A stretch of 48,473 nucleotides of DNA from Photorhabdus khanii NC19 (GTDB taxonomy: Bacteria; Pseudomonadota; Gammaproteobacteria; Enterobacterales; Enterobacteriaceae), in contig NZ_AYSJ01000007.1 of the NCBI RefSeq assembly GCF_000517265.1, forward strand, positions 21,022 through 69,494. Direction: 5' to 3'. Both the position numbers and the translations under genes were made by a program. The stretch's first letter is position 1; every line of letters starts with the position of its first letter. Below the pieces are notes generated by a model. It saw nothing but the letters and a program-made list of their open reading frames with translations. It did not search any database and was not told the DNA's origin. Below, in pieces: positions 29,330 through 37,996 of the stretch.

Positions 29330-30265
29330 ATGCCAATCTCACCCATTAGCGGCCGTATGCCACTTAGCCAAATGCAGGCTCCTCAGCACGCTGCCGTCTC
29401 TCCTCTACTCGAACAGGGCAACCGTCTGTTCGAACAGTCTGTTCGACGTGGTCCTCTGCACTTCCAGAGTTCGGATCTCAAACAGTTGATCACTGAACTG
29501 CGCCAGTTGCAGAGTGCCCCCAGCAGCGGGCAGGCCCAACGGGTACAAGATGCTATCCAGCACTGGGAGAACCACCATCCCAAAGAGGTGGAGGCCCGGG
29601 GCACCCGCCTCACCGAACTCAAACAGGCTCTGTCGGAACAGGGTGTTATGGTGCGTGCCCACCAGCCAAATGTGGTCGCGCCCGGTATCAAGGCCATGTT
29701 GCAACAGGCCATGCCAACCTTGCAGAAGATGGGAACCTATGCATGCACCGATGCAGGCACCTTCGTTAGCAAGCAGAATTCCCAATATCAGCAAATTATG
29801 GAGAGGTTACGGTTATTCAATGATAATCCTGAGCGCCAGAAGGTTAACAGCCAGGCCAACATGATGTCCAACATGGCAGCCATCGCCGCCAAGCGAGGCA
29901 ACGTCAGCCTCAACCAGTTGCAATCCATCGCCCGCCATGTCGCTCAGGCCCAGGCTGGCTGCTGTACCACCTTGGCCTACTCTGCGGCAGCAGAATTGAT
30001 GAAGCACAATCAAGACGACCAGCAGCGCATTGAGGTAGTCGCTCATCGTGGCTCCAAGGGGCATACCCAGACCCACTGCTTCGTAGTGATCGGTCGCGAT
30101 CCCAACAGTGAGCTTGGCAAACCTGAAACCTGGGGTTCCCAGGCACGTGTCATCGATCCTTGGGCTGCGACCATAGGTGGCGAACTGCAAGGTACGCCGA
30201 GTAATCCTCCAATCGCCAACCTGTGGCCGCCGACTGAATCCGTGTTTGACAATCATAAAGAGTAA
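29330..30265 (+). CDS. Putative type III secretion effector with papain-like Cys-His-Asp signature
   Basis: This 311-residue protein has no signal peptide and a Ser/Pro/Gln-rich, weakly structured N-terminus (residues 1-30) typical of type III effectors. Residues 40-110 are helical and charged, which suits chaperone binding. The C-terminal third shows a candidate triad: Cys211 or Cys212 in QAGCCTTLAYSA, His249 in THCFVVIGRD, and Asp276 in ARVIDPWAA. Cys-His-Asp proteases or glutamine deamidases of this fold (YopT, SseI/PMT-C3, OspI groups) share this order, but no overall similarity to one of them is recognised. ATG 29330 has GGAA 6 bases upstream. The chaperone-like gene starts 2 bases after the stop. 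The pair is visibly richer in G+C than its surroundings. Confidence 0.65.
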   Translation: MPISPISGRMPLSQMQAPQHAAVSPLLEQGNRLFEQSVRRGPLHFQSSDLKQLITELRQLQSAPSSGQAQRVQDAIQHWENHHPKEVEARGTRLTELKQALSEQGVMVRAHQPNVVAPGIKAMLQQAMPTLQKMGTYACTDAGTFVSKQNSQYQQIMERLRLFNDNPERQKVNSQANMMSNMAAIAAKRGNVSLNQLQSIARHVAQAQAGCCTTLAYSAAAELMKHNQDDQQRIEVVAHRGSKGHTQTHCFVVIGRDPNSELGKPETWGSQARVIDPWAATIGGELQGTPSNPPIANLWPPTESVFDNHKE

Positions 30266-30267
30266 TC

Positions 30268-30663
30268 ATGTTCAATCTCCTATTATCGGATCTGTGCCGG
30301 CTCCTTGGTCAGACCGAGGAGTCCCTGCACCCGGAGGGGCTTGATCTGCCGCTCGGTCCTTTTAGCCTGCATATTCGCCAACGCGATGAGCTGGTAACTT
30401 TGTTTATTCCGCTGGGTGATGTCCAACCCCGCTCTTTGGCTACATTAGCCGACTGGCCGCCGTTGCAATTGAGCCGCAGTGGCGAGGGTGAGACTCTGCT
30501 TTGGAGCCGAGAATGGCTGGAAAAGCTGGATGCTGAGTTGCTGGCCAGCTTAGTCGGACGGATGTTACAGCAAGCTAGGGACCTTACGGCTACATTCCCT
30601 ACCACTGAAAACCAAGGATGGCCGCCATTAGGTATTCAAGGGACCTCGTGGCACAAAGTTTAG
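30268..30663 (+). CDS. Class I type III secretion chaperone (CesT/SycT-like)
   Basis: The 131-residue protein has the size, order and character of the Tir/CesT chaperone family: an N-terminal helix FNLLLSDLCRLLGQTEESLH, then alternating strands (PFSLHIRQRDELVTLFIPLG, LQLSRSGEGETLLWSREWLE), and a C-terminal helix LDAELLASLVGRMLQQARDL. Such dimeric cytosolic chaperones bind the N-terminal region of one effector and hand it to the secretion ATPase. Placement 2 bases behind the effector gene, with AAAGAG overlapping that gene's end, makes the effector its expected partner. No secretion apparatus genes are in this window; they would be needed elsewhere in the genome. Confidence 0.72.
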   Translation: MFNLLLSDLCRLLGQTEESLHPEGLDLPLGPFSLHIRQRDELVTLFIPLGDVQPRSLATLADWPPLQLSRSGEGETLLWSREWLEKLDAELLASLVGRMLQQARDLTATFPTTENQGWPPLGIQGTSWHKV

Positions 30664-31037
30664 CAAAAGTCGCTGTAAACCTTCGCCTAATGCGGGCGGG
30701 AATATCAGGCGAAAAAACCGAATGGCTTGATTACGATGAGAATTAATGCCAGAGTCAGTTACCTCTATGCCAGCGCGCGCAATCGCTCAGTGTTGTGGTC
30801 AACAGCTCAATATCATTTTTGATATCTCTGATAATGGCTACAGCCGAGGTTTCTCTGACAGAAATAGGTGGTGTTAAATAAGCCGATTTCACCAGCGTGA
30901 TGCGTAATGGTAAAAAGATGCTCAAGGTGCTTGAATCTGTCATATAGCAGGAAACTATCGGCGTCGATACTTGCGCATAAAAATAAATAAGGGCGGTTTC
31001 CCGGCCCTTACAGATTTAAGTGGGTTTCCACAGCAGG
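30664..31037. other. Gap after the chaperone gene with short remnants
   Basis: A 32-codon frame from GTG 30648 to TAA 30746 overlaps the chaperone end and reads AQSLAKVAVNLRLMRAGISG, then EKTEWLDYDEN; it looks like the tail of an older gene. TTCGCCT (30682-30688) and AGGCGAA (30707-30713) form a hairpin. A 62-residue minus frame at 30755-30943 has no ribosome-binding site and no recognisable motif. The terminator of the convergent gene lies at 30989-31009. Confidence 0.35.
30989..31009 (-). terminator. Terminator of the DUF4879-like gene
   Basis: On the minus strand AAGGGCCGGGAAACCGCCCTT folds into a stem (AAGGGC/GCCCTT with partial inner pairing), followed by ATTTATTTTTATG. It lies 28 bases beyond the stop of the secreted-protein gene. 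Confidence 0.7.
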
Positions 31038-31616
31038 TCAACGAATGTTGATCTGCGTTGACATAGTATTATGAGGCCAGTTAGTGGAAGTGTTCTGGTA
31101 TCTGAATAGACCATTCTGGTAGCCGTCAAGGCTGTATTCCTTAAGGAAGCCAATCACAATTTGGCCCGCAGCGCACGGCCAAGTGTAGTACCCGCCTGTA
31201 ATACAAACTGGTGTAGAAGAGTACATTGAGCCTGGTAGTGTACCGCCGTTCATCCCAGCAATGGGGTTGAATCCGTAGCCAATCTCCAGAACGGCGGCGC
31301 GAAGCAGGTTTCCTCCGTGATTACAGTTCGTCACCGGCAAGTTGAAAGTGTATTCCCATCCGCAATTTGTCGAGCCAACGGCATAGACCCACATATTGGT
31401 TAGCGGAGGTGCGGGGATGTAAGCTATCTCAGGCTTAATGTTGCGCTCCTTCTCGTCGGCGCGGATGGGGCTCTCAGGGTTAGGTAGCAACTGGGATTGT
31501 GCTGTCAGGGCATTTTTAGCAGCAGGGGCTTCCTGTGGTTGCTCTGTTTGGGCATAGGCATTAACACTAAACAGGGAAGCAAGAGATAACAAAATAGCAA
31601 GTTTACTTTTCTTCAT
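31038..31616 (-). CDS. Secreted protein, probable DUF4879 (YolA-like) family
   Basis: The 192-residue precursor has a clear signal peptide (MKKSKLAILLSLASLFSVNA ending YAQ) followed by a Pro/Glu/Ala-rich linker to about residue 70. The globular part starts MWVYAVGSTNCGWEYTFNLP and contains CNHGGNLLRAAVLEIGYGFN, MNGGTLPGS and the C-terminal STNWPHNTMSTQINIR. The HGG, EIGYG and final NT-ST-INI pattern is what I recall of DUF4879; the assignment is from memory. Four Cys in the mature part could form two disulfides. GAGGG lies 7 bases before the ATG. The function is unknown. It is convergent with the effector operon and probably part of the same acquired island. Confidence 0.6.
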   Translation of the reverse strand: MKKSKLAILLSLASLFSVNAYAQTEQPQEAPAAKNALTAQSQLLPNPESPIRADEKERNIKPEIAYIPAPPLTNMWVYAVGSTNCGWEYTFNLPVTNCNHGGNLLRAAVLEIGYGFNPIAGMNGGTLPGSMYSSTPVCITGGYYTWPCAAGQIVIGFLKEYSLDGYQNGLFRYQNTSTNWPHNTMSTQINIR

Positions 31617-31773
31617 GATTGAACCCTCTTAGAAATGGAAAGGCACAATTCTAGGGAAGTGAGCAAAAAACACATTATCAAATTTTATTTATGTAATGGG
31701 TGGAATTTAGCCTGATCTTATCGTGTCTTTTGCTTAGTGGAACAGGGAGGGTAAATTATTAGGGAGTTGCTCT

Positions 31774-31848
31774 TCAAACACGTTTTATCTGGCGAGAAAT
31801 TACTTCCTTTTCGTTTGCATCCATATTTAGCTGAGTTTCGCAAACGGT
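31774..31848 (-). pseudogene. Second fragment of a DUF1778-type antitoxin gene
   Basis: In the minus frame this reads TVCETQLNMDANEKEVISRQ, then IKRV and a stop. It aligns with residues 4-23 of the fragment at 28966-29124, where the corresponding segment is LKMDIDEKEVISRAA; the DNA is also similar (GAGAAAT-ACTTCCTTTTC and ATCCAT-TTTA blocks on the plus strand are shared). It lacks a start codon and the rest of the protein. Confidence 0.5.
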
Positions 31849-31863
31849 AAATGTGGGAAAACC

Positions 31864-31921
31864 GTGATACCATTGAGCACATCTTGTCCGGGGTTACCCG
31901 TACTGTGCTCAATAATATCAC
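31864..31921. repeat. 58-base imperfect palindrome, 18-base arms
   Basis: GTGATACCATTGAGCACA (31864-31881) pairs with TGTGCTCAATAATATCAC (31904-31921) at 16 of 18 positions. The 22-base loop can itself fold (CCGGG/CCCG). No T run follows on either strand, so it is not a normal terminator. It resembles a small palindromic repeat or miniature element placed 37 bases beyond the ppc stop. Confidence 0.8.
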
Positions 31922-31957
31922 TACTGTCGTGCGGAGATTGTTTCCTACTGACAGCGA

Positions 31958-34594
31958 CTAACCTGTATTTCGCATTCCTGCTGCTACACCCGCTATTGTG
32001 ACCATCAGCGCCTGTTCAAGCTGTGGATCAGGGTGTTGCTGCTGACGGGAACGTAGCAGAAGTTCTGCCTGCAAAACATTTAATGGATCGGTATAAACAT
32101 TACGCAGGGCGATTGATTCTGCAATCCACGGTAAATCTGCCATCAGATGTTCATCTTTGGAAATGGTTAATACCGTTTTAATATCCGCGGAAAGTTGTTC
32201 ACGTAGTTGCTGGCCTAACGGCCATAAACGCTTATCCACTAAACGGTGATCATAATATTCCGCCAGCCATAGGTCCGCTTTAGCGAAAACCATCTCCAGC
32301 ATACCAATGCGAGTTGTAAAGAAAGGCCAACCGCGGCACATTTCTGCCAGTACATCCTGTTTACCATCATTCACGACTGCTTGTAGTGCAGCACCTGCGC
32401 CTAACCAGGCCGGCAACATTAGGCGGTTCTGTGTCCAGGCAAAAATCCACGGGATAGCCCGTAAACTTTCCACACCCCCTGTCGGGCGGCGTTTGGCCGG
32501 GCGAGAACCCAAAGGTAGTTTAGCTAATTCCAGTTCTGGCGTTGCAGCCCGGAAATAAGGTACAAAATCAGGTTGCTCACGTACATAATTACGATACATC
32601 TTGCAAGAAACATCAGACAAGGTATCCATTATCTGATGCCATTCCGGCTTAGGTTCCGGTGGTGGTAGCAGGTTGGCTTCCAGAATTGCGCTGGCATACA
32701 ACGCTAAGCTACTGATAGTGACCTGTGGCAGACCGAATTTGAAACGAATCATTTCACCCTGCTCAGTGACACGCAGCCCTCCTTTCAGGCTTCCCGGTGG
32801 CTGGGAAAGCAGCGCTGCATGTGCTGGTGCGCCGCCACGGCCAATGGTACCGCCGCGACCGTGGAACAAGGTCAGCATGACGCCTTCTTTTTCACAGGCT
32901 TTGATTAGTGCATCTTGTGCGCGGTATTGCGCCCATCCCGCAGCCATCACTCCGGCATCTTTTGCCGAGTCAGAGTAGCCAATCATCACCATCTGCTTGT
33001 CCTGAATCAGAGAACGATACCATTGAATATTCATTAATTGTTGAATAACATCCTCGGCGTTATTCAGGTCATCAAGGGTTTCAAACAACGGTGCAACTGG
33101 TAAGGTGAACGGACAACCGGCTTCTTTCAGCAGCAGGTGAACCGCTAATACATCAGAAGGCACTTTAGCCATTGAGATAACGTAAGCAGCGATAGCGTCT
33201 TGAGGTGATTCTGCAATCACCTTACAGGTTTCGAAAACTTCTTGAGTTTCAGCGCTTGGTTGCCAGTTATGTGGGATCAGTGGGCGTTTTGAATTCAGTT
33301 CATGCAGCAGAAAAGCCTGTTTCTCTTCTTCGGACCAGCTTTCGTAGTCTCCTAATTCCAGGTATTGCGTCAATTCAGACATGGCGGTTGTATGGCGGCT
33401 GCTTTCCTGACGGACATCAATGCGTACCAGTGACAAGCCGAAGCAACGAATACGGCGCAGGATATCCAATAATTGGCCGTTGGCGATGATTTCCATTCCA
33501 CAGGTTTTCAATGATTGATAACAGGCGTAAAGGGGTTGCCAGAGTTGTTCATTATCCACCAGCAGATCGGTGGGTGGCAGAACTTGTTCCCCTTTCAGTC
33601 GTTTCTCTAAATATTCCAATGTATTGTTGAGTTGTGTTCGCAGTTTTTTGGCAATTTCCCGGTAAGGTTCCAGAATTTCATCACCACCTGCCAGCTTGCG
33701 AACTTCTGATGTGCATTCGGACATGGATAATTCAGAAACCAAAACCTGAATATCTTTCAGGAACAGATCGGCGGCTTTCCAGCGGCTAAGTAGTAATACA
33801 TGGCGAGTAACTTCAGCCGTGACATTCGGATTGCCGTCGCGGTCTCCCCCCATCCAGGAAGTAAAACGGATGGGAACAGCTTCGACCGGCAAGCTGTAAT
33901 CAATTGACTCTTCCAACTGTTCATTGAATTCACGTAGGAATGCCGGCACACCATCCCATAAGCTGTTTTCCACCATAGCGAAGCCCCACTTAGCTTCATC
34001 AATGGGAGTAGGGCGGATTTTACGGATTTCATCGGTATGCCATGACTGGGCGACTAACTGGCGCAGGCGGCGCATAATGTTATTACGCTCATAATCCGCC
34101 AGATCATCGTGATCTAATTGCGATAGACAGGTGTTAACGGCTACCAGTTTGTGGATCAAGGTACGACGCGCGATTTCAGTTGGGTGAGCGGTGAGGACCA
34201 GTTCAATAGACAGCTCATTTACCGCTTTTTTCAGATCGTCGTTATTGAAATTTTTTTCTTTTAACTGGGTGAATAACTTTGCCAAAGCAACCGGGTTGCT
34301 GGCAGCTTCACCATGTGGGGATATGCTGTGATATTGTTCCGCGACGTTTGTCAGGTTGAGAAATTGATTGAAAGCGCGGGCAACCGGCAACAATTCGTCA
34401 TTGGATAAGTTTTGCAATGTGGACAATAGTTGCTGGCGGTGTGCTTCATTGCCAGCACGGGATGATTTGGATAATTTGCGGATAGTTTCAACTTTATCGA
34501 GAATATCTTCTCCTAAAGCTTCTTTGATCGTATTTCCCAGCAGCTTACCTAGCATGCTGACATTACTGCGCATTGCGGAATATTGTTGATTCAT
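31958..34594 (-). CDS. ppc: Phosphoenolpyruvate carboxylase
   Basis: The 878-residue enzyme (E. coli 883) fixes bicarbonate onto phosphoenolpyruvate to refill oxaloacetate. The catalytic His137 lies in [12 protein letters not shown], followed by [40 protein letters not shown] and the glycine-rich [16 protein letters not shown] loop. The C-terminus ends GMRNTG, required for activity and allosteric control in E. coli. It lies upstream of argE on the same strand with 281 bases between. Its end adjoins the accessory island, which appears to have inserted between ppc and metF without damaging either. Confidence 0.98.
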   Translation of the reverse strand: MNQQYSAMRSNVSMLGKLLGNTIKEALGEDILDKVETIRKLSKSSRAGNEAHRQQLLSTLQNLSNDELLPVARAFNQFLNLTNVAEQYHSISPHGEAASNPVALAKLFTQLKEKNFNNDDLKKAVNELSIELVLTAHPTEIARRTLIHKLVAVNTCLSQLDHDDLADYERNNIMRRLRQLVAQSWHTDEIRKIRPTPIDEAKWGFAMVENSLWDGVPAFLREFNEQLEESIDYSLPVEAVPIRFTSWMGGDRDGNPNVTAEVTRHVLLLSRWKAADLFLKDIQVLVSELSMSECTSEVRKLAGGDEILEPYREIAKKLRTQLNNTLEYLEKRLKGEQVLPPTDLLVDNEQLWQPLYACYQSLKTCGMEIIANGQLLDILRRIRCFGLSLVRIDVRQESSRHTTAMSELTQYLELGDYESWSEEEKQAFLLHELNSKRPLIPHNWQPSAETQEVFETCKVIAESPQDAIAAYVISMAKVPSDVLAVHLLLKEAGCPFTLPVAPLFETLDDLNNAEDVIQQLMNIQWYRSLIQDKQMVMIGYSDSAKDAGVMAAGWAQYRAQDALIKACEKEGVMLTLFHGRGGTIGRGGAPAHAALLSQPPGSLKGGLRVTEQGEMIRFKFGLPQVTISSLALYASAILEANLLPPPEPKPEWHQIMDTLSDVSCKMYRNYVREQPDFVPYFRAATPELELAKLPLGSRPAKRRPTGGVESLRAIPWIFAWTQNRLMLPAWLGAGAALQAVVNDGKQDVLAEMCRGWPFFTTRIGMLEMVFAKADLWLAEYYDHRLVDKRLWPLGQQLREQLSADIKTVLTISKDEHLMADLPWIAESIALRNVYTDPLNVLQAELLLRSRQQQHPDPQLEQALMVTIAGVAAGMRNTG

Positions 34595-34842
34595 GTGACT
34601 CTTGGCCTTTATAACTGGCAGAATGTTGATTCTGTTCTTGTAGAAAAATTTTATTAAAGTGGCGGGAAATTGTTTTTTGTGGCACCACAGTGTTGCATTT
34701 ACCCTAAGCCCTCATATTCATATCAGAAAATAATCAGTTTGGGAGAAATTTCTAAAATTTAATGGCAGGTCATGTTCCATAAGTATTACTTATGCGCAGA
34801 AGGCTTGGGAAAGGTGCTTTTGTTGCTTGTTATGATGCTTGA

Positions 34843-34864
34843 GTCCCCCTGACTTTTGGGGGAC
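34843..34864. terminator. Hairpin after argE
   Basis: GTCCCCC and GGGGGAC form a 7-base GC-rich stem with an 8-base loop, 11 bases after the argE stop. No T run follows on the minus strand, so termination is plausible but not certain. Confidence 0.5.
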
Positions 34865-34875
34865 GAGTAAAACGA

Positions 34876-36033
34876 TTAATTATTGCTTAGACAAAAATGA
34901 TCGATTAACTGAGAAATTACCTTTTTGGTGGGTTCAATAAATGACATATCAATAAACTCATCCGGTTGATGTGCCTGTTCAATAGAACCTGGGCCAAGGA
35001 CTAACGTTGGGCATACTTCCTGAATGAACGGTGCTTCGGTACAGTAGTTGACCGTTTCAGCCTTGCGGCCTAGCAGTTTCTCAATCACGTCAACCATCTT
35101 GTGATCGGTTGGACATGTATAACCGGGAATAGGGGCATGTAATTCATCGATAGTTAAGCGGCCAGGCCAACGTTGCTTAACTGGTTCCAGCGCTTCATTT
35201 AACAGTTCGTTCAGATCCTGTAACGTTAGTCCCGGTAACGGGCGAATATCCATATGCAATTCACAATGGGCACAAATACGGTTTACCGCATCACCGCCAT
35301 GAATATAGCCGAAGTTCATGGTTGGGTATGGAATGGTAAACGCCGGGTTGTTGTAACGCTCTTTTAGCGTATTGCGTAGTTCAATCAGGTGACCAATAGA
35401 TTCGTGCATCAAGTCAATGGCGTTTATACCACGATCTGGATCACTGGAGTGTCCGGATTGGCCAACAATGCGGATAGCGTTCGATAAATGTCCCTTGTGT
35501 GCACAGATAGGATGCAATGAAGTCGGTTCACCGATGATCGCGAAATCCGGTCGGATAGTGGTACTTGCCGCAAAATAACGGGCACCTGCCATTGTTGTCT
35601 CTTCATCCGCGGTAGCCAGAATGTACAGCGGACGGGTTATTTTACTGACATCAATATCCCGCAAGGCATCAATGATAAAGGCGAAAAAGCCTTTCATGTC
35701 TGCCGTACCTAAACCATATAGTTTGTTATCACGTTCTGTCAGGGTGAAGGGATCTTTAGTCCAGCGCCCTTCGTCAAAAGGGACGGTATCAGTATGTCCA
35801 CATAGCAGTAATCCACCTGAACCACTCCCCAGAGTCGCCAGTAAATTATATTTCCCACGGACTTTGGGTACGGGTTGTATTTCAATCTCGAAACCAATTT
35901 CCTTTAACCAACTTGCCAGCAGGTTGATTAAAGACTCATTACTTTGATCGATACTGATATCGGTGGCACTGATTGAGGGAGTAGTGATTAACTGCCGAAA
36001 TAGCTCAATAAATGGAGGTAATTTAATATTCAC
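34876..36033 (-). CDS. argE: Acetylornithine deacetylase
   Basis: The 385-residue M20 metallopeptidase-type enzyme releases ornithine from N-acetylornithine, the linear route of arginine synthesis. The metal-binding [13 protein letters not shown] (His and Asp ligands) is at about residues 77-89, [15 protein letters not shown] follows, then [16 protein letters not shown] with the catalytic Glu, IGEPTS, and the dimerisation-domain segment [20 protein letters not shown]. It is divergent from argCBGH, and the short space between carries ARG-box-like sites. The presence of argE together with argC and argB fits the acetylated pathway. Confidence 0.97.
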   Translation of the reverse strand: MNIKLPPFIELFRQLITTPSISATDISIDQSNESLINLLASWLKEIGFEIEIQPVPKVRGKYNLLATLGSGSGGLLLCGHTDTVPFDEGRWTKDPFTLTERDNKLYGLGTADMKGFFAFIIDALRDIDVSKITRPLYILATADEETTMAGARYFAASTTIRPDFAIIGEPTSLHPICAHKGHLSNAIRIVGQSGHSSDPDRGINAIDLMHESIGHLIELRNTLKERYNNPAFTIPYPTMNFGYIHGGDAVNRICAHCELHMDIRPLPGLTLQDLNELLNEALEPVKQRWPGRLTIDELHAPIPGYTCPTDHKMVDVIEKLLGRKAETVNYCTEAPFIQEVCPTLVLGPGSIEQAHQPDEFIDMSFIEPTKKVISQLIDHFCLSNN

Positions 36034-36056
36034 TGTTGACAGCCTTTATTCATGAT

Positions 36057-36095
36057 AGTATCAATATTCATGCATTTTTTTTGAATAAAAATACA
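36057..36095. promoter_or_regulatory. ArgR operator candidates between argE and argCBGH
   Basis: TGAATAAAAATACA (36082-36095) matches the ARG-box core TGAATwwwwATTCA at 13 of 14 positions. A second partial box, AGTATCAATATTCA (36057-36070), matches 11 of 14. Two such boxes in the shared promoter region fit binding of hexameric ArgR with arginine, repressing both directions as in E. coli. Confidence 0.75.
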
Positions 36096-36135
36096 TTATC
36101 CCGTTTAAATACTGAGCACAAGGTAAAGATATCCC

Positions 36136-37140
36136 ATGTTGAATACGCTGGTTGTTGGTGCAAGTGGTTATACCGGAGCAGAACTGGCAGCATATCTGCA
36201 TCGTCACCCACATATAAATCTGATTAGGCTAATGGTTTCTGCTCAGAGCGTTGATGCAGATAAATGCTTCTCAGATTTATATCCACAGTATAAAGGCATC
36301 GTTGATCTACCGCTGCAACCGCTGACTGACATTACTGATGCTGCTAAAGGGATTGATGTGGTTTTCCTTGCCACCGCCCATGAGGTCAGTCATGACATTG
36401 TGCCGGTATTTCTGGCAGCAGGTTGCATTGTGTTCGATCTGTCCGGTGCCTATCGCGTACAAAATGCTCAGATTTATCAACAATACTACGGATTCAAACA
36501 TAAGCATACTCAATGGTTAGCACAAGCTGTATATGGACTTGCTGAATGGCAGGCTGAAGAAATTAGACAGGCTCAGTTGGTTGCTGTCCCGGGGTGTTAT
36601 CCAACGGTTTCTCAACTCGCTCTAAAGCCGCTACTGGAAAAGGGTTTGCTGGATATCGGTCACTGGCCGGTGATTAATGCAACCAGCGGCGTGAGTGGTG
36701 CAGGTCGGAAGGCCAGTATGACCAACAGTTTCTACGAAGTTAGCCTGCAACCTTATGGAATATTTACTCATCGTCATCAACCAGAGATTGAGGAACATCT
36801 GGGGACTAGGGTGATTTTTACTCCGCATCTTGGCAATTTTGCGCGGGGTATTCTTGCCACGATTACCTGTAAATTGCAGCCGGGTGTTACCGTAGAACAG
36901 ATAAGTGAAGCTTATCAACAGGCGTATAAAGATAAGCCACTGGTACGTCTCTACAGCAAAGGGGTGCCGGCTCTGAAATCGGTTGTTGGATCACCGTTTT
37001 GTGATATCGGTTTTGTTGTACAGGGTGATCATCTGATTATTGTCGGTACTGAGGATAATCTTTTGAAAGGCGCAGCAGCTCAGGCAGTTCAGTGTATGAA
37101 TATTCGTTTTGGGTTTGAAGAAACCCAGGCATTACTTTAA
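36136..37140 (+). CDS. argC: N-acetyl-gamma-glutamyl-phosphate reductase
   Basis: The 334-residue NADP enzyme starts with the Rossmann motif [20 protein letters not shown]. The active-site Cys is in [18 protein letters not shown] (about residue 155), and the [20 protein letters not shown] segment and [10 protein letters not shown] complete the catalytic domain. It reduces N-acetylglutamyl phosphate, the product of ArgB. It is the first gene of argCBGH. The ARG boxes lie 40-80 bases upstream of its ATG, and AAGG is about 12 bases before the start. Confidence 0.97.
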   Translation: MLNTLVVGASGYTGAELAAYLHRHPHINLIRLMVSAQSVDADKCFSDLYPQYKGIVDLPLQPLTDITDAAKGIDVVFLATAHEVSHDIVPVFLAAGCIVFDLSGAYRVQNAQIYQQYYGFKHKHTQWLAQAVYGLAEWQAEEIRQAQLVAVPGCYPTVSQLALKPLLEKGLLDIGHWPVINATSGVSGAGRKASMTNSFYEVSLQPYGIFTHRHQPEIEEHLGTRVIFTPHLGNFARGILATITCKLQPGVTVEQISEAYQQAYKDKPLVRLYSKGVPALKSVVGSPFCDIGFVVQGDHLIIVGTEDNLLKGAAAQAVQCMNIRFGFEETQALL

Positions 37141-37165
37141 TTATTGGCGTGAGGGAGTAAATCAG

Positions 37166-37939
37166 ATGGAACCTTTAGTCATAAAGTTAGGTGGCGTGTT
37201 ACTGGATAATGAAGAAGCACTGGAACGCTTGTTTACTGCATTACAGGAGTATCGGCAAACACATAAACGCCAGTTGGTGATTGTTCATGGTGGTGGTTGT
37301 CTGGTAGATGAATTGATGCAGAAGCTGCAACTGCCGGTAGTGAAGGAGCAAGGATTACGGGTAACACCCGTTGATCAGATAGGGATTATCACTGGCGCAT
37401 TGGCAGGTATAGCTAATAAAACTTTGTTGTCGTGGGCGACTAAGTATCAACTTACATCAGTTGGATTATATTTAGGAGATGGTAATGTGGTCACAGTTTC
37501 CCAACTGAGTGAAGAGTTGGGATATGTGGGGAAAGTGATGCCGGGTGATGCTAAGTTGCTAAGAATTTTACTGGATGCTGGTTATATACCCATTATTAGT
37601 TCGATTGGTGTAACTGATAAAGGGGAACTGATGAATGTGAATGCTGATCAGGCGGCAACGGCGATAGCTCAAACTTTGGGGGCTGATCTGGTATTGCTCT
37701 CTGATGTTAGCGGCATTTTGGATGGTAAAGGGCAGAAGATCCCTGATATGACCGCCCAGAAAGCTGAACAACTTATTGTGCAGGGCATCATTACTGACGG
37801 CATGATTGTGAAGGTGAATGCAGCTTTGGATGCAGCTAAAACATTAGGTCGCCCGGTAGATATCGCCAGTTGGCGTCATGCGGATCAACTGACTGCTCTA
37901 TTTAACGGTGTTCCCGTCGGTACTCGTATTCTGGCTTAA
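37166..37939 (+). CDS. argB: Acetylglutamate kinase
   Basis: The 257-residue amino-acid kinase begins [20 protein letters not shown] with the ATP-phosphate KLGG loop; [20 protein letters not shown] binds substrate, and [20 protein letters not shown] with [13 protein letters not shown] closes the site. It phosphorylates N-acetylglutamate, the second step of arginine synthesis. ATG 37166 has GAGGGAG 8 bases upstream. The longer frame from 37109 overlaps argC and is rejected. It lies 25 bases after argC. Confidence 0.97.
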   Translation: MEPLVIKLGGVLLDNEEALERLFTALQEYRQTHKRQLVIVHGGGCLVDELMQKLQLPVVKEQGLRVTPVDQIGIITGALAGIANKTLLSWATKYQLTSVGLYLGDGNVVTVSQLSEELGYVGKVMPGDAKLLRILLDAGYIPIISSIGVTDKGELMNVNADQAATAIAQTLGADLVLLSDVSGILDGKGQKIPDMTAQKAEQLIVQGIITDGMIVKVNAALDAAKTLGRPVDIASWRHADQLTALFNGVPVGTRILA

Positions 37940-37996
37940 ATCAAGTTTGATTAATTTTCGGCAATGAACAACAACGGAATTTCAAAGGGTAACTTC

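Larger units (their letters stand above)
31617..31957. other. Gap before ppc with antitoxin scrap and palindrome
   Basis: The 341-base gap holds the promoter region of the secreted-protein gene, a DUF1778 fragment (31774-31848) and a 58-base imperfect palindrome (31864-31921). No intact gene is present. It forms the right boundary of the island; ppc ends directly after it. Confidence 0.5.

Noticed and set aside
29383-30256. Several overlapping minus frames opposite the effector gene
   Set aside because: Open because the plus-strand gene is GC-richer; no motifs or initiation sites, while the plus frame has a chaperone partner and a credible start.
30755-30943. 62-residue minus frame between chaperone and secreted-protein gene
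   Set aside because: No Shine-Dalgarno, no recognisable motif and no terminator of its own; may be a remnant but cannot be supported.
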